This document shows positions 48,361 through 58,025 of a stretch of 64,000 nucleotides of DNA, in pieces; the first letter of the stretch is position 1, and every line of letters starts with the position of its first letter. This DNA comes from Snodgrassella alvi. GTDB taxonomy: Bacteria > Pseudomonadota > Gammaproteobacteria > Burkholderiales > Neisseriaceae. The position numbers were made by a program, and so were the translations under genes. The notes below the pieces were generated by a model. The model had not been told where the DNA came from and made no database searches. It saw only the letters and a list, made by a program, of their open reading frames with translations. The stretch spans positions 1 through 64,000 of the forward strand of contig NZ_MDVC01000091.1 of assembly GCF_002777425.1 (NCBI RefSeq), in the 5' to 3' direction.

Positions 48361-49161
48361 TGGTTATTAATATTTTAATATAGCAAATACAACAAGCGTA
48401 TTTCTCTTTCTTAGCTACTTGTCAGCTATAACATTATGTTGTATTAATAATTAATTGGATTATATAGAAAATAAATAATAAGCAACACACAGCAGCCAGA
48501 ATTATTCAAATAATATTTTGTTGGCTATACTTTTACTAAGTGATACATCACACATTCTCTAATTTTCAATCAGCTATTCATCACTTATAGTATTGTAGAA
48601 AAAAGATGATTTATATCCGCGCATTACAAGCTATTTCGCAAAACTTGGAAATCCTTCATTTTCCAGTTTTTAATTAAACCTATAGCCGACTATCGTCATA
48701 TTAAAGCCTAGTTGGTTACGATAAAAAGAACGTAACAATATCCCGCAGGTAATTCTGCCAGAATATATTCAGCAATTGCGGTAACAGGGCAAATCACCTG
48801 TATCTGCTAAATAAGCTTTTAGTAGTATTGCAGCTTGTCTGCCTCCAGCAAAGGATTGTATCAGTGAACTTTTAATATAGTGAGATGTATTTTTGTGCAG
48901 CTTATGTTATTAGGTTTTTGATATTATTATATTTTTTATTTAAAAATTTGTTTTATACGCTACCTTATATAGGTGAAATAATGTTTTACGTTAAAAATAG
49001 CGAACCGGGAGACATTATCCTATTAGACTAATGATACAGATGTTGCTGTTATATCTGGGATTTACTTTTTGCTCGACAGGTGTTAAGTGGTGTATACGTT
49101 GAATGTATAACAATAGTTTATAGCAAGAGTGATTTGATAGGTAAATAATTAAAAGGGAGTT
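48361..49161. other. Long AT-rich gene-free region
   Basis: 800 bp without a credible ORF or terminator. Strand composition shifts across it, from C/A-rich to G/T-rich on the plus strand. Confidence 0.45.
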
Positions 49162-49272
49162 ATGATGAGGAGGGTTGAGGATAGTGGATGTATCTATAAT
49201 GCTAATTTAAAAAGATTTATATGCTTGTTGATGGTTTTGCTGACCCTGATGTCTGTCGAAGTGCTGACGTAG
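49162..49272 (+). CDS. Possible 36-aa membrane peptide
   Basis: ATG 49162 follows gggag at ideal spacing and opens MMRRVEDSGCIYNANLKRFI followed by CLLMVLLTLMSVEVLT and a stop. It has a charged head and a single hydrophobic helix. It could be a small membrane peptide or toxin-like peptide, or the start of a truncated gene. No family recognised. Confidence 0.3.
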   Translation: MMRRVEDSGCIYNANLKRFICLLMVLLTLMSVEVLT

Positions 49273-50034
49273 CTAATTGTTAACCTGAACCAGAATACCG
49301 GAGGACGGCGTGGCCAGATGGTGGTCGGATGTACAGGTATTTTTAGCTGATGATGTTGCTAACCATGGCAAGGATGGTTCCGACGATACGGGTAATAATG
49401 CATATTTGGCTGCTATTGCAGTGTGGTTATGCCGTTTTTTCTTGTTGTGATTTTCGATGGCGGGATTCTTTGGGTTGGCCGCTTTTTTGTATGGCCATTT
49501 CATCAGCGCGGGAAACCTGCTGCTGTTATGTGCTGGCCGGTTTCTGCTGGTTTTCTCTGTTTGTGCTAACTCTGTTTGCTCCTTTGGTTTAGTGTGTCGG
49601 CTGACAGAACATTCCATGCCATTCAGGCCTGAATGATGTAATGATTAATAATCTGTACCGAGACTGATGTGTAGTGCTGGTGTTTATGCAGTTGATATCA
49701 GCCGGATAGGGATTGCTGTTGGCTAAAGTATCATCTGTTCCCGTGGATCTCTGAACGATAGCCTTATACGGGTTAACAACCTTGTAACAGGTAAATAAGC
49801 GTTTTCCGACGAGTGCTTGCGCAATCTTTGCCATATTACTGTATGGTATAGATAGTATGTTATCGGCCAGTAGAATCAGGATACTGTACTTATTGAGCAC
49901 GCACAGAATGACCAAACTTAGTATTAATCAATGATGCGCTTCCTATGCTTATCCGTGTATTAGTAGCAGCGATTGAGGCCTTTGAAGTTTGGTATATTCG
50001 GAATATTTTTAATAGGCAGTATAATTTACTTCAA
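49273..50034. other. Gene-poor stretch
   Basis: Open frames of 80-114 codons exist on both strands at about 49270-49620, but neither looks like a known protein or has a good start. A hydrophobic plus-strand frame (RETCCCYVLAGFCWFSLFVL) may be a decayed membrane protein. Confidence 0.3.
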
Positions 50035-50060
50035 TAAAAAAGCCAGCATAGCAGGCTTGG
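50035..50060 (-). terminator. Minus-strand terminator
   Basis: On the minus strand agcctgc-tat-gctggct forms a hairpin with one mismatch and is followed by TTTTTATT. It lies after the gene fragment at 50074-50213. Confidence 0.6.
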
Positions 50061-50073
50061 TGTAATCTAAAAA

Positions 50074-50213
50074 TTAATTAATAAATCTAGTAGGGTGTAA
50101 TTCTTCTATAGGCACATCCAATCTTGAATTGCTGCACTCTACGTGCGTAATAAAATCTTCAACTTTAAGGGCGCTGCAAATAAAAACCACTCTTAAGAGT
50201 GGTTGATTGTGTT
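50074..50213 (-). pseudogene. Start-less fragment of an accessory gene
   Basis: A minus-strand frame without ATG reads RVVFICSALKVEDFITHVEC then SNSRLDVPIEELHPTRFIN and stops at 50074-50076. It looks coding. The first part overlaps the terminator of the next gene upstream, so it is probably a leftover C-terminus, perhaps another member of the immunity-like cluster. Confidence 0.4.
50180..50204 (-). terminator. Minus-strand terminator of the LprI-like gene
   Basis: aaccactctt (50185-50194) and aagagtggtt (50195-50204) form a perfect palindrome, and the minus strand continues with TTTATTTG. It follows the stop at 50226. Confidence 0.85.
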
Positions 50214-50225
50214 ACATAATCAAGA

Positions 50226-51170
50226 TTAAATTTTGTATCCTTGTAGCTCTTTAATCTTGGCTTTTGCCAGTTTTGTTATGCAGGTATATCGGTTGATATC
50301 TGTCTGCACCTGGGTATCAGCCGGCTTTGCTGCATCGCATTCATTGTTGGCACTCTCAGTCCAGTTTTTAAAGTTTGAATTCAAGTGGTCTTTAATTGGT
50401 TCTGGTATGGTATCCCATGTTGTATGTAGTGTTTCTAATGAATCTTTTGCTTCCTGTTTGACTTTTTGTAGCTGTGCTTCTTTTATTTCTGTGTAAATCT
50501 GATTTTTCTGAGCTTGAAGTTCGAGAATGCGTGTGCGCGTTATATTTGTTTCACAGTTTAAATAAGCTATCTGGTTTTGCTCAGGTGTTGAGTATTCGTT
50601 GGTTTGGCACTGTTTTTTCTTTTCGTGGTTCCATGTGAGCTGCTGAGGCTTTAAATAATTGCGCACATCGGCATCCATGTCTGTCCATACGGTATTGATT
50701 TCGTTATTTGCTGCTGCGTTATCTTGTAGTGCGCTTTGTAATAAAGCCTGTATGTTTTCCTGTGCAGTTTTCTGATTATCTGTATTGGCGATATTCTGAG
50801 GTGCTGGCTCTGGTGCTGGGATGTCTGGTGTTGTCTTTTCGTTGTCAGAGCATGTTTGCAGAAGTATGGCAATAACAGCTAAAAAACCAATTGCCGCTAA
50901 GGTGGTTTTTAAACAACCTCCATTTTTAGCTATGGCTGCTGCGCTAGATGATGCTGCCGCTGAGGTACTTTGGTTGATGATAATCTGCGGCTTTTCCTCT
51001 GCTGATTTGGTTTGAGCGGGATTACTGTATTCGTCGTCAGGAAAGGGAGTGCCACGGGCTTTGCTTAATAGTAAAGCTTTGTGCTCTTCGTACTCTTCTT
51101 TTGTTATTGCTCCTTTTTCCAATAATTCATACAGGCGAGTAAGTTCATTTGTTAAAGATGGCTTAGACAT
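50226..51170 (-). CDS. Membrane-anchored protein with SHOCT-like start and two LprI-like repeats
   Basis: This 314-aa protein has three parts. Residues 7-40 (LTRLYELLEKGAITKEEYEE) resemble a SHOCT motif. A single transmembrane helix (about 87-106; TLAAIGFLAVIAILLQTCS) follows. The extracytoplasmic part contains two repeats of about 75 residues. Repeat 1 has KKQCQTNEYSTPEQ...LNCETNITRTRILEL. Repeat 2 has NNECDAAKPADTQ...YTCITKLAKAKIKEL. Each has a Cys pair and a helix ending, as in LprI/DUF1311 lysozyme-inhibitor domains. It may inhibit a periplasmic muramidase. Assignment by pattern only. It is first in order of a minus-strand cluster of small envelope proteins. Confidence 0.6.
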   Translation of the reverse strand: MSKPSLTNELTRLYELLEKGAITKEEYEEHKALLLSKARGTPFPDDEYSNPAQTKSAEEKPQIIINQSTSAAASSSAAAIAKNGGCLKTTLAAIGFLAVIAILLQTCSDNEKTTPDIPAPEPAPQNIANTDNQKTAQENIQALLQSALQDNAAANNEINTVWTDMDADVRNYLKPQQLTWNHEKKKQCQTNEYSTPEQNQIAYLNCETNITRTRILELQAQKNQIYTEIKEAQLQKVKQEAKDSLETLHTTWDTIPEPIKDHLNSNFKNWTESANNECDAAKPADTQVQTDINRYTCITKLAKAKIKELQGYKI

Positions 51171-51251
51171 ATAAACTCCTTATGTAATATCTAAGTTGCT
51201 ACGAAGATTGGCATTAGTGATTTTTGCTATAACGACGATAAAAATCATAGT

Positions 51252-51482
51252 CTATACAAGCGGTACTCTCGGTGATTTCACTGTACTTTTTACCTCGGCA
51301 TATATTTGTTTCAGATTTCTATTAAAGTATTTTAAATAGTAATCTGGGTTATTATTTGTTTTGCGATTCTTGAGTTTTACGCTTTCTTGATACATTGATT
51401 TTATGTATTGCAATTGTGGATTTTCTGCGCAAACATAGGAGCTGGTGCATAAGCTGAAAAGAGCCAGTAGTAGTTTTTTCAT
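51252..51482 (-). CDS. Small secreted protein of unknown function
   Basis: The 76-aa product has a signal peptide (MKKLLLALFSLCTSSYVCAE) and a short basic mature part (QYIKSMYQESVKLKNRKTNN and LKYFNRNLKQIYAEVKS). ATG 51482 follows ggaaag. An upstream in-frame extension to 51512 precedes the signal peptide and is rejected. Its length and abrupt end leave open that it is a truncated protein. Like its neighbours it would be periplasmic. Confidence 0.5.
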   Translation of the reverse strand: MKKLLLALFSLCTSSYVCAENPQLQYIKSMYQESVKLKNRKTNNNPDYYLKYFNRNLKQIYAEVKSTVKSPRVPLV

Positions 51483-51648
51483 TTGCTTTCCTGATTTAAA
51501 TCTATTTCCCAAACCGCGCGCTACTAATGGAGTACAGTAATTTTGTTAACTTTTGTTGTATGGTTGGCTATAAAAAGTTAAATAAATCAAAACACTGAGT
51601 GATAACTGTTTGGCCATTTGCAAGCATTAACTGATTATATAGCTTATT

Positions 51649-51954
51649 TTATTTTCTAGTTGTAAGTTGATTAAAGCTAACATTTTTTTTCTGTTTTGGT
51701 TGTTTTGTTTTCAGGGCTGCTTTTACATTGATAGGGGGTATTAAGGCGCATTGCTGGCTGCTTTTCGCCTTTAAATATTGGATTGGAAGAGGTATTTTTG
51801 CGATGATAATTTTGCCTTTAAGTGTTGCTGGTTTGTGATAAGTTAGTGGATTGGCTGCAACAGTAAATCTGGCGATTTGCGCGATTAAAGTGAGGGTAAT
51901 TGATGTGATTGAAGCCCTAAGTAGATAAAGTAAAATTTGGAGTGCTAGTTGATT
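51649..51954 (-). other. Long open frame without start codon
   Basis: About 100 codons are open on the minus strand without ATG/GTG at a sensible place. They begin ITNQLALQILLYLLRASITS, with LTLIAQIARFTVAANPLTYH later, and stop at 51649-51651. It may be a decayed or frameshifted gene, or a chance frame in AT-rich DNA. The neighbouring gene's stop overlaps its 5' end. Confidence 0.25.
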
Positions 51955-51956
51955 AG

Positions 51957-52331
51957 TTATTTAATTGTGTATTTTTCAATCTGGTCTGGTTGATCCCCCC
52001 AGCCTGCCCAAATATTTTTAACAGTGGTTTTATTTTTCTTTATCGATTTAAATTGCATGACGATAACTTGAGGAGCATTTTCTGCGGTTTTGTTCCTCTC
52101 TACCAGCATGACGGTATTGTTATTTAGCCATTTAACGCGTAAAGACAAATTAGGTAAGCACTTGGCGCCTTGTTCTGCATATATAAACGCATATAATCCA
52201 TTGCTTGAAAAAGCCACTCCCGCGCAATTTTCGCCCTTATAGGTTAACTTTTTACCAGATATGATTGTTTTGTAATCTTTAGCCATTGCTAAAGAGGGTA
52301 GAAGTAAAAGAATTATTAATAGTTTTTTCAT
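51957..52331 (-). CDS. Secreted immunity-like protein of unknown function
   Basis: This 124-aa protein has a strong signal peptide (MKKLLIILLLLPSLAMAKD). The mature part is predicted beta-rich and has two cysteines, GENCAGVAF and GAKCLPNLS, that could pair. It ends with IWAGWGDQPDQIEKYTIK. No family recognised. Its start overlaps (ATGA) the stop of the decayed frame upstream (52335-52865), as expected for an effector-immunity pair. AT-rich. Confidence 0.65.
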   Translation of the reverse strand: MKKLLIILLLLPSLAMAKDYKTIISGKKLTYKGENCAGVAFSSNGLYAFIYAEQGAKCLPNLSLRVKWLNNNTVMLVERNKTAENAPQVIVMQFKSIKKNKTTVKNIWAGWGDQPDQIEKYTIK

Positions 52332-52865
52332 GTTGTTGATGTCTCAGGCTGGTTAAACATGTAGTTTTGTGTTTCTTTTATTGCAGCTACGGTATGGCTA
52401 TTTACTGTGCCTGACGATGTTTTAACGTCAAGAGTTTGTCTATTAATATTAACATGTTTGCTGTTGTTAGTATGGGGTACAGACTGATTAAATCTTTATT
52501 GATTGTTTGCTATATGTGTTAAGCTTTTGCTGCTCCATTGGCTACGCCAATTGCGCGTGTATGATTTTTTATTTTATTTGCGCTATTCATTATATGAGCA
52601 GCATCCGTTTTATCTGTTGCATAACTCGCTTTATAATCATTTTTTGCAGAAATCACTGTTAGTATATCTTCTTGTTGATGAAGTTTAATATGTTCTCAAG
52701 CTAAATCATCTTCGGAATAGGCTCTGTAATAAGCCTAATTTCCAGTTCTTTTGTCTAAAATTTTGTTTTTGCTCCTTGCCAGTATGTATCGGTCTTATGG
52801 TGTTTGAGCTGTATTCAGTGGCGGAGGTTATATGCTGCCTCTATCTGGTTTCTTGCGCTCATTGA
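52328..52865 (-). pseudogene. C-terminal remnant of a decayed large gene
   Basis: Minus-strand text, interrupted by stops and shifts, reads in order: SIKHFNSMSARNQIEAAYNL, HHKTDTYWQGAKTK, KILDKRTGN, AYYRAYSEDDLA, EHIKLHQQEDILTVISAKND, SYATDKTDAAHIMNSANKI, TRAIGVANGAAKA, and finally INRQTLDVKTSSGTVNSHTV ... YMFNQPETSTT with a stop overlapping the next gene. The text is clearly protein-like but holds at least four disruptions. Weak coding traces continue to about 53190. The family is unknown. Ala/Asn/Thr-rich C-terminal text and context suggest a secreted effector or toxin. Confidence 0.6.
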
Positions 52866-53660
52866 GTTAAAATGCTTTATGGATAAATCGCCTATTTAAC
52901 TCTCTTAAACTTCGGCAGCTACGCCATAATGTTTTTGCTAAATTTTCTTTAGCCGACGGCCATTTCCCGGTTATATGCACGTTGCCGGTAGTGCCATTAC
53001 ACACAGCTTTGCCTGTTCTGACGGAGACGTTGGATTTAAGCGGCCTCGTTATACTATTCTTCCCGTCATAATCTTTACCACTATGTGTTGCTCTGCTTTG
53101 TGGCTGGTAACTTTTATTTATAAAGGTAATGTTTTTTATAAGGCTGTATTGGTGTGGGTTAAAGTTGGCTTTCAGGCTGAATCCGTACAATTGTATATAA
53201 AAATTTTATTTACTGGGTTGGTTAGGCTATGAAGTAAGTTTGGATATTGGGCTGTTATGTTGTGGTTGGCTACCGGCACAGAAAGAGCAGGCTTTGGTGT
53301 TTGATGCTGAGATAGCCGGCGATTTGCTGTGAATGCCGGTAACGGGCTAGACAGTATTCTGGTGGTAATGTTTGTTTACAGGATGGCTGAATGTTGCAAA
53401 ACAACGGTAATCCGAATAGTGGTATCTGGGGGCAGGGTAATGTGTTGTATAAATTTTGTACTACAGCTTCTGTGACCAAAAGATTTTATCGCCGAACAAG
53501 GTGAGCTTTTGAATGGTTGGCCATTGTTTCTGGGAAATATTTGCTGCTAAGAGCAAGGGATGAAGCAATATAATTGTTAATTATGATTGTTTTGTAGTGA
53601 TTCGTTTCCTGTTTTAGCAGTTCCCTGAGTAGCGGATTGGGTTGAGTATGATGATGGGTC
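52866..53660. other. Gene-poor region
   Basis: Frames of 70-107 codons exist on both strands, but none has a convincing start or recognisable text. Decayed coding traces of the preceding pseudogene may reach about 53190. Confidence 0.3.
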
Positions 53661-53686
53661 TTTACTAAACTTTAGTAGTTAGTAAA
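53661..53686. promoter_or_regulatory. Palindromic candidate operator upstream of glnS
   Basis: tttactaa (53661-53668) and ttagtaaa (53679-53686) are inverted repeats around a second short palindrome, ctaaactttag. A related ttactaaag recurs at about 53735. It lies about 190 bp before glnS in very AT-rich DNA. A regulator site is inference. Confidence 0.35.
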
Positions 53687-53871
53687 TTTTTTTTATGTTT
53701 TACTTGATTTGATTTGGTATTTACTTGACTATTACTAAAGTATTTAATATTTTTTTGTTTAGTATAATTGTATATTTCTTATATAAGTTGGGTATATAAT
53801 TATAACCTTTTAGTTGGTGTTTTCTGGAGTTTTAATTCTGAAAAACGCCTTTGCACATATTCAGAATAACT

Positions 53872-55563
53872 ATGCTTAATAAAGATCAGTTTGCCGATAA
53901 TCATTTTATACGTTCTATTATTGAGGATGACCTGCAAAGCGGGAAATGCCAGCGAGTGATGACACGTTTTCCTCCTGAACCAAATGGATATCTGCATATT
54001 GGCCATGCTAAATCTATCTGTCTGAACTTTGGTCTGGCCTATATTTATGATGGTTTGTGTAATCTGCGCTTTGACGATACGAATCCTGAGAAGGAATCGG
54101 ATGAGTATGTGCGCTCGATTAAGGAAGATGTGCAGTGGCTGGGTTTCCAGTGGAATGAGGAGCGTTTTGCTTCGGATTATTTCGAGCGCCTGTATGAATA
54201 TGCGCTGGAGCTGATTAAGGCCGGTAAGGCATATGTGGACGATCTGGATGCGGAGGAAATGCGCCAGTATCGTGGTACGCTTACGGAGCCGGGTAAAAAC
54301 AGCCCGTATCGTGAGCGTACGGTTGAGGAAAATCTGGATTTGTTTGCGCGTATGCGTGATGGTGAGTTTCCGGATGGCAGTAAAACGCTGCGGCTGAAAA
54401 TTGATATGGCTGCGGGCAATATTAATCTGCGCGACCCGGTGATTTACCGTATTCGCCGTGTACATCATCATCGTACCGGCGATAAATGGGTAATTTATCC
54501 GATGTACGATTATACGCATGCGATTTCGGATGCGATTGAAAATATTACGCATTCGCTGTGTACGCTGGAGTTTGAATCACACCGGCCGTTATACGACTGG
54601 GTGGTGGAAAATATTGAAATTGCGCATCAGCCACATCAATATGAGTTTTCCCGGCTGGAACTGTTGTATTCGATTACTTCAAAGCGTAAGCTCAATCAGC
54701 TGGTGGTGCAGGATCATGTGTCTGGCTGGGACGACCCGCGTATGCCTACGATTTCGGGTATGCGTCGTCGTGGCTATACGCCAGAAGGGCTGCGCCTGTT
54801 TGCTAAGCGGGTGGGTATTTCCAAGAGTGAAAATGTGGTGGACATGAGTGTGCTGGAAGGCGCGATTCGTGAAGACCTGGAAAGTGTGGCACCACGGATG
54901 ATTGCGGTGCTCAATCCGATTAAGGTGGAGCTGATTAATTTTGATGAGGCGTTAACGCAAAGCCGTGAGGCGCCGTTTCATCCGCATCACCCGGAAATGG
55001 GTGAGCGCCTGATACCGCTGACGGAAACGATTTATATTGAAGCAGATGATTTTGCGCTTGACCCTCCTAAAGGCTGGCAGCGCCTGACTCTGGGTGGTGA
55101 GGTGCGCCTGCGCTACAGTTATGTGATTAAGTGTGAGGAAGTGGTGCAGGATGCGTCTGGCCGGGTGGTATCGCTGAAATGTTCGATAGACCACGATACG
55201 CTTGCTTCCAAGCCGCAGGGGCGCAAAGTGAAGGGGGTTATTCACTGGCTGTCTACTGAGCATGCTGTATCGGCTAAAGTGCGTTTGTACGACCGCCTGT
55301 TTACAGTTGAACGCCCTGATGCAGTGCGTGGTGATGATGGGCAGTATCGTGACTTTGTTGAGTTTCTGAATCCGGCATCGGTAACAGAAATTGATGCGCT
55401 GGTGGAACCGGTAGCAAATACGCTGGTACCGGAAACGCGCTATCAGTTTGAGCGTCTGGGCTATTTTGTAACTGACCGCTATGATCACAGTGCGGAAAAT
55501 CCGGTATTTAACCGCACGGTAACTTTGCGTGATACGTGGCAGGCACAGGCAGAGAAGAAGTAA
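53872..55563 (+). CDS. glnS: Glutaminyl-tRNA synthetase
   Basis: This 563-aa class I synthetase charges tRNA-Gln. The HIGH motif is in [20 protein letters not shown] (about 36-55). The KMSKS-equivalent is [12 protein letters not shown], followed by [20 protein letters not shown], and the C-terminal anticodon-binding barrels are complete. ATG 53872 gives [16 protein letters not shown], like other bacterial GlnRS. The TTG at 53851 is rejected. Its presence indicates that Gln-tRNA can be made directly. A terminator follows. Confidence 0.96.
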   Translation: MLNKDQFADNHFIRSIIEDDLQSGKCQRVMTRFPPEPNGYLHIGHAKSICLNFGLAYIYDGLCNLRFDDTNPEKESDEYVRSIKEDVQWLGFQWNEERFASDYFERLYEYALELIKAGKAYVDDLDAEEMRQYRGTLTEPGKNSPYRERTVEENLDLFARMRDGEFPDGSKTLRLKIDMAAGNINLRDPVIYRIRRVHHHRTGDKWVIYPMYDYTHAISDAIENITHSLCTLEFESHRPLYDWVVENIEIAHQPHQYEFSRLELLYSITSKRKLNQLVVQDHVSGWDDPRMPTISGMRRRGYTPEGLRLFAKRVGISKSENVVDMSVLEGAIREDLESVAPRMIAVLNPIKVELINFDEALTQSREAPFHPHHPEMGERLIPLTETIYIEADDFALDPPKGWQRLTLGGEVRLRYSYVIKCEEVVQDASGRVVSLKCSIDHDTLASKPQGRKVKGVIHWLSTEHAVSAKVRLYDRLFTVERPDAVRGDDGQYRDFVEFLNPASVTEIDALVEPVANTLVPETRYQFERLGYFVTDRYDHSAENPVFNRTVTLRDTWQAQAEKK

Positions 55564-55583
55564 TGATGCTTGTGTTTGTGCAG

Positions 55584-55612
55584 AAAGCCGGCCTTTTATG
55601 GCCGGCTTTTTT
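55584..55612 (+). terminator. Rho-independent terminator after glnS
   Basis: aaagccggcc (55584-55593) and ggccggcttt (55600-55609) form a perfect stem, followed by TTT. Confidence 0.93.
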
Positions 55613-55694
55613 GTACGCTAAATATCTGGCTGGGTAATTCGCTGGCTTGTTAAAATGAATTGAATGGTATTTTCTGGTGATTAGAGGCGGTGTA

Positions 55695-57827
55695 ATGCGA
55701 GTAATTCCGGTGCGTGCTGGTTATCTGGCTAATTTACCGATGCTGCTGAGTATGGTGCTGGCAGCGTGGTGGGTATGGTATACGGGTCATACGGCAGAAA
55801 GTACGGCGCTGTTTCTGGGGATTATTGCTGGCGGGCTGGTGGATCTGGATGATGGATTCACCGGCCGTTTGCGCAATCTGTTTTTTACACTGGTGCATTT
55901 TTCGCTGGCTGCTACGGCAGTGCAGTGGACATTCGGGCATCCGCTGGCGTTTTCATTGCTGATGGTGTGGGCGGCATTCAGTACGACGATGATAGGCGCA
56001 ATTGATGTGCGTTACCGGACGATTGCCTTTGGTACGCTGCTGGTGATGCTGTATACGGTGCTGACTTATTCGCCGCATTTGCCGTGGTATACCAATCCGC
56101 TGATGCTAGTTTGTGGTACGTGTTTGTTTAGTATATGTACGCTGGTGCTGCATCTGTTGTTTCCAAACCGGCCGGTACAGGACAATCTGGCCGGTGCTTT
56201 TGCCAGACTGGCAGACTATATGCTGGTGAAAGCACAGTTTTTTGACCCCGATGAGGCAGATTTGCTCTCGGAAAGGGAGCTGGCGCTGGCAATGAAGAAT
56301 ACGGCAGTGATTGACGGGTTTAACCGCTGCCGTGCGGCACTGTTTTACCGTTTGCGCCGGCAGCACCGCCAGCGTGGTATCAGTATGCTGCTGCAATACT
56401 ATCTGACAGCACAGAATATTCATGAGCGGATCAGTTCGCGCCATGTGGATTATGCAGCGCTGGCGCACAGGTTGGCGCACTCGGATTTGATTTACCGGAT
56501 TCAGCGCCTGATTGTGTTGCAGGCACAGGCTTGCCAGCAGATGAGTGAGTGTCTGCATGAGGATAAGCCTTATGTGTTTAATATGGGGCTCCAGCGTGCT
56601 GGTGAAGGGGTGCAACAGGCAGTAGCACGTTATTGTGCTGAATGTGATACGGATGAGGATACGCCGGGTTTGCAGCAGTTAATTGCGAATATTCTAACGA
56701 TTAATGAGCAACTGCTCTGGCTGGAACAGGTAAAGGCTGCTGGTGCCAAACAGGAGGCAGGGGATATGCAGATTGCCGGGCAGGATGTTGACCGGATACG
56801 CGATATTCTGCCGGCGTTAAAGACGCATTTTACTTTGCAGTCGAATGTGATGCGCCATGCTATCCGGCTGGCGATTCTAACGGCTGTGATTTGTGTGGTG
56901 GTTGAAAGCGGCCAGTTGAAGATGGGCTACTGGATTTTGCTCACTGGGGTGATTGTGTGCCAGCCGAACTATTCGGCAACCACGACTCGTTTGAAGCAGC
57001 GCATAATGGGTACGCTGCTTGGTGTGCTGGTGGGCTCGGTATTGCCATATTTTGTGCCTACGCTGGCAGGCCGGCTGGTGATTGTGGTGGTGAGTACGGT
57101 GCTGTTTTTCGCATTCAGGCTACGCCGTTATAGTTTTTCTACGTTTTTTATTACGGTACAGGTACTGGTGGGTTTTGCGATTATTGGTATGGATACGCAG
57201 TCGGCAATGCTGTCGCGTTTTGTGGATACGATTCTGGGCTCGGTGCTGGCGTGGTGTGCGGTATCGTGCCTGTGGCCGGACTGGCGCTATCTGACGCTGG
57301 GGCGGATTGCTAGACGTGCTTTGTGCGCTGATGCTGCTTATCTGCGGCAGGTGGCACAACAGTTTCAGAACGGGCACTGTGATGATTTGGTTTATCGTGC
57401 TGCGCGGCGCAATGCGCATGAGCTGGCCGCTATGTTGAGTAATACTGTGGCGGATATGTCGCTGGAACCAAGGCGTTACGGGCAGCATCTGGTTGAAGGT
57501 AAAGCTTTGTTGCAACTGAATTATGTGCTGCTTAGCTGTATTTCTGCACTGGGTGCGATTCGGGTACAGGTAGACCGTGTGCAGCCGCTGTTGACACCTG
57601 AGCGGGTACAGCACTGGTGTACGATTGCCAGCAGGCTGGCAGAACTGATGACACAAAATGCTGATTATTCTGTGTTTCAGGCTGAATGGGAGGCCGTTGG
57701 CGAGCTGTTAAAGGTGCACAAACCACAGCCGGATGATGATGTGGTGGGAAAGGTATTATGGCGGCAATTGCAGCGGATTCATGTGCAGCTACCATTGTAT
57801 CGGCAAGCTTTACTGACTGGTACCTGA
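55695..57827 (+). CDS. FUSC (YccS/AaeB-type) family inner-membrane protein
   Basis: This 710-aa protein has the two-block layout of the FUSC family: an N-terminal group of about six helices (1-160), a cytoplasmic helical region (about 165-380), and a second membrane block (about 390-515). In the second block are AIRLAILTAVICVVVESGQL, YWILLTGVIVCQPNYSATTT and RLKQRIMGTLLGVLVGS, the FUSC signature. A second cytoplasmic part follows. YccS-like members have unproven transport roles; some relatives export aromatic acids. ATG 55695 follows gaggcgg. A GTG at 55677 is a weaker alternative. Confidence 0.88.
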   Translation: MRVIPVRAGYLANLPMLLSMVLAAWWVWYTGHTAESTALFLGIIAGGLVDLDDGFTGRLRNLFFTLVHFSLAATAVQWTFGHPLAFSLLMVWAAFSTTMIGAIDVRYRTIAFGTLLVMLYTVLTYSPHLPWYTNPLMLVCGTCLFSICTLVLHLLFPNRPVQDNLAGAFARLADYMLVKAQFFDPDEADLLSERELALAMKNTAVIDGFNRCRAALFYRLRRQHRQRGISMLLQYYLTAQNIHERISSRHVDYAALAHRLAHSDLIYRIQRLIVLQAQACQQMSECLHEDKPYVFNMGLQRAGEGVQQAVARYCAECDTDEDTPGLQQLIANILTINEQLLWLEQVKAAGAKQEAGDMQIAGQDVDRIRDILPALKTHFTLQSNVMRHAIRLAILTAVICVVVESGQLKMGYWILLTGVIVCQPNYSATTTRLKQRIMGTLLGVLVGSVLPYFVPTLAGRLVIVVVSTVLFFAFRLRRYSFSTFFITVQVLVGFAIIGMDTQSAMLSRFVDTILGSVLAWCAVSCLWPDWRYLTLGRIARRALCADAAYLRQVAQQFQNGHCDDLVYRAARRNAHELAAMLSNTVADMSLEPRRYGQHLVEGKALLQLNYVLLSCISALGAIRVQVDRVQPLLTPERVQHWCTIASRLAELMTQNADYSVFQAEWEAVGELLKVHKPQPDDDVVGKVLWRQLQRIHVQLPLYRQALLTGT

Positions 57828-58025
57828 GCTGGCAGGATGATGGCACAGTGACTTGTTGAGTGAGCGGTTTAAAAGTCTGCCCAAAATAAAATAATTGTAG
57901 CGCATGTAACCCTTTTTCGATTATGCTGTTGCTAGTTTTCTTTAAAATTCAAGTATAAAGCACCTTTTTGGCTGCATGTTATAATCTTAAAGAATCATTT
58001 CAATATTAATAATGAAAGGGTTACC
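57828..58025. other. Intergenic region before the ProP-like gene
   Basis: About 200 bp with the expected promoter of the transporter gene and a ribosome-binding site (gaaaggg) before ATG 58026. No terminator for the FUSC gene is seen. Confidence 0.35.

Noticed and set aside
47800-50200. Possible replication origin, because strand composition switches from C-rich to G-rich in a long gene-free tract
   Set aside because: No DnaA-box cluster and no dnaA/dnaN/gyrB/rpmH neighbours are seen, and an opposite switch lies only 26 kb away. An inversion explains the data better.
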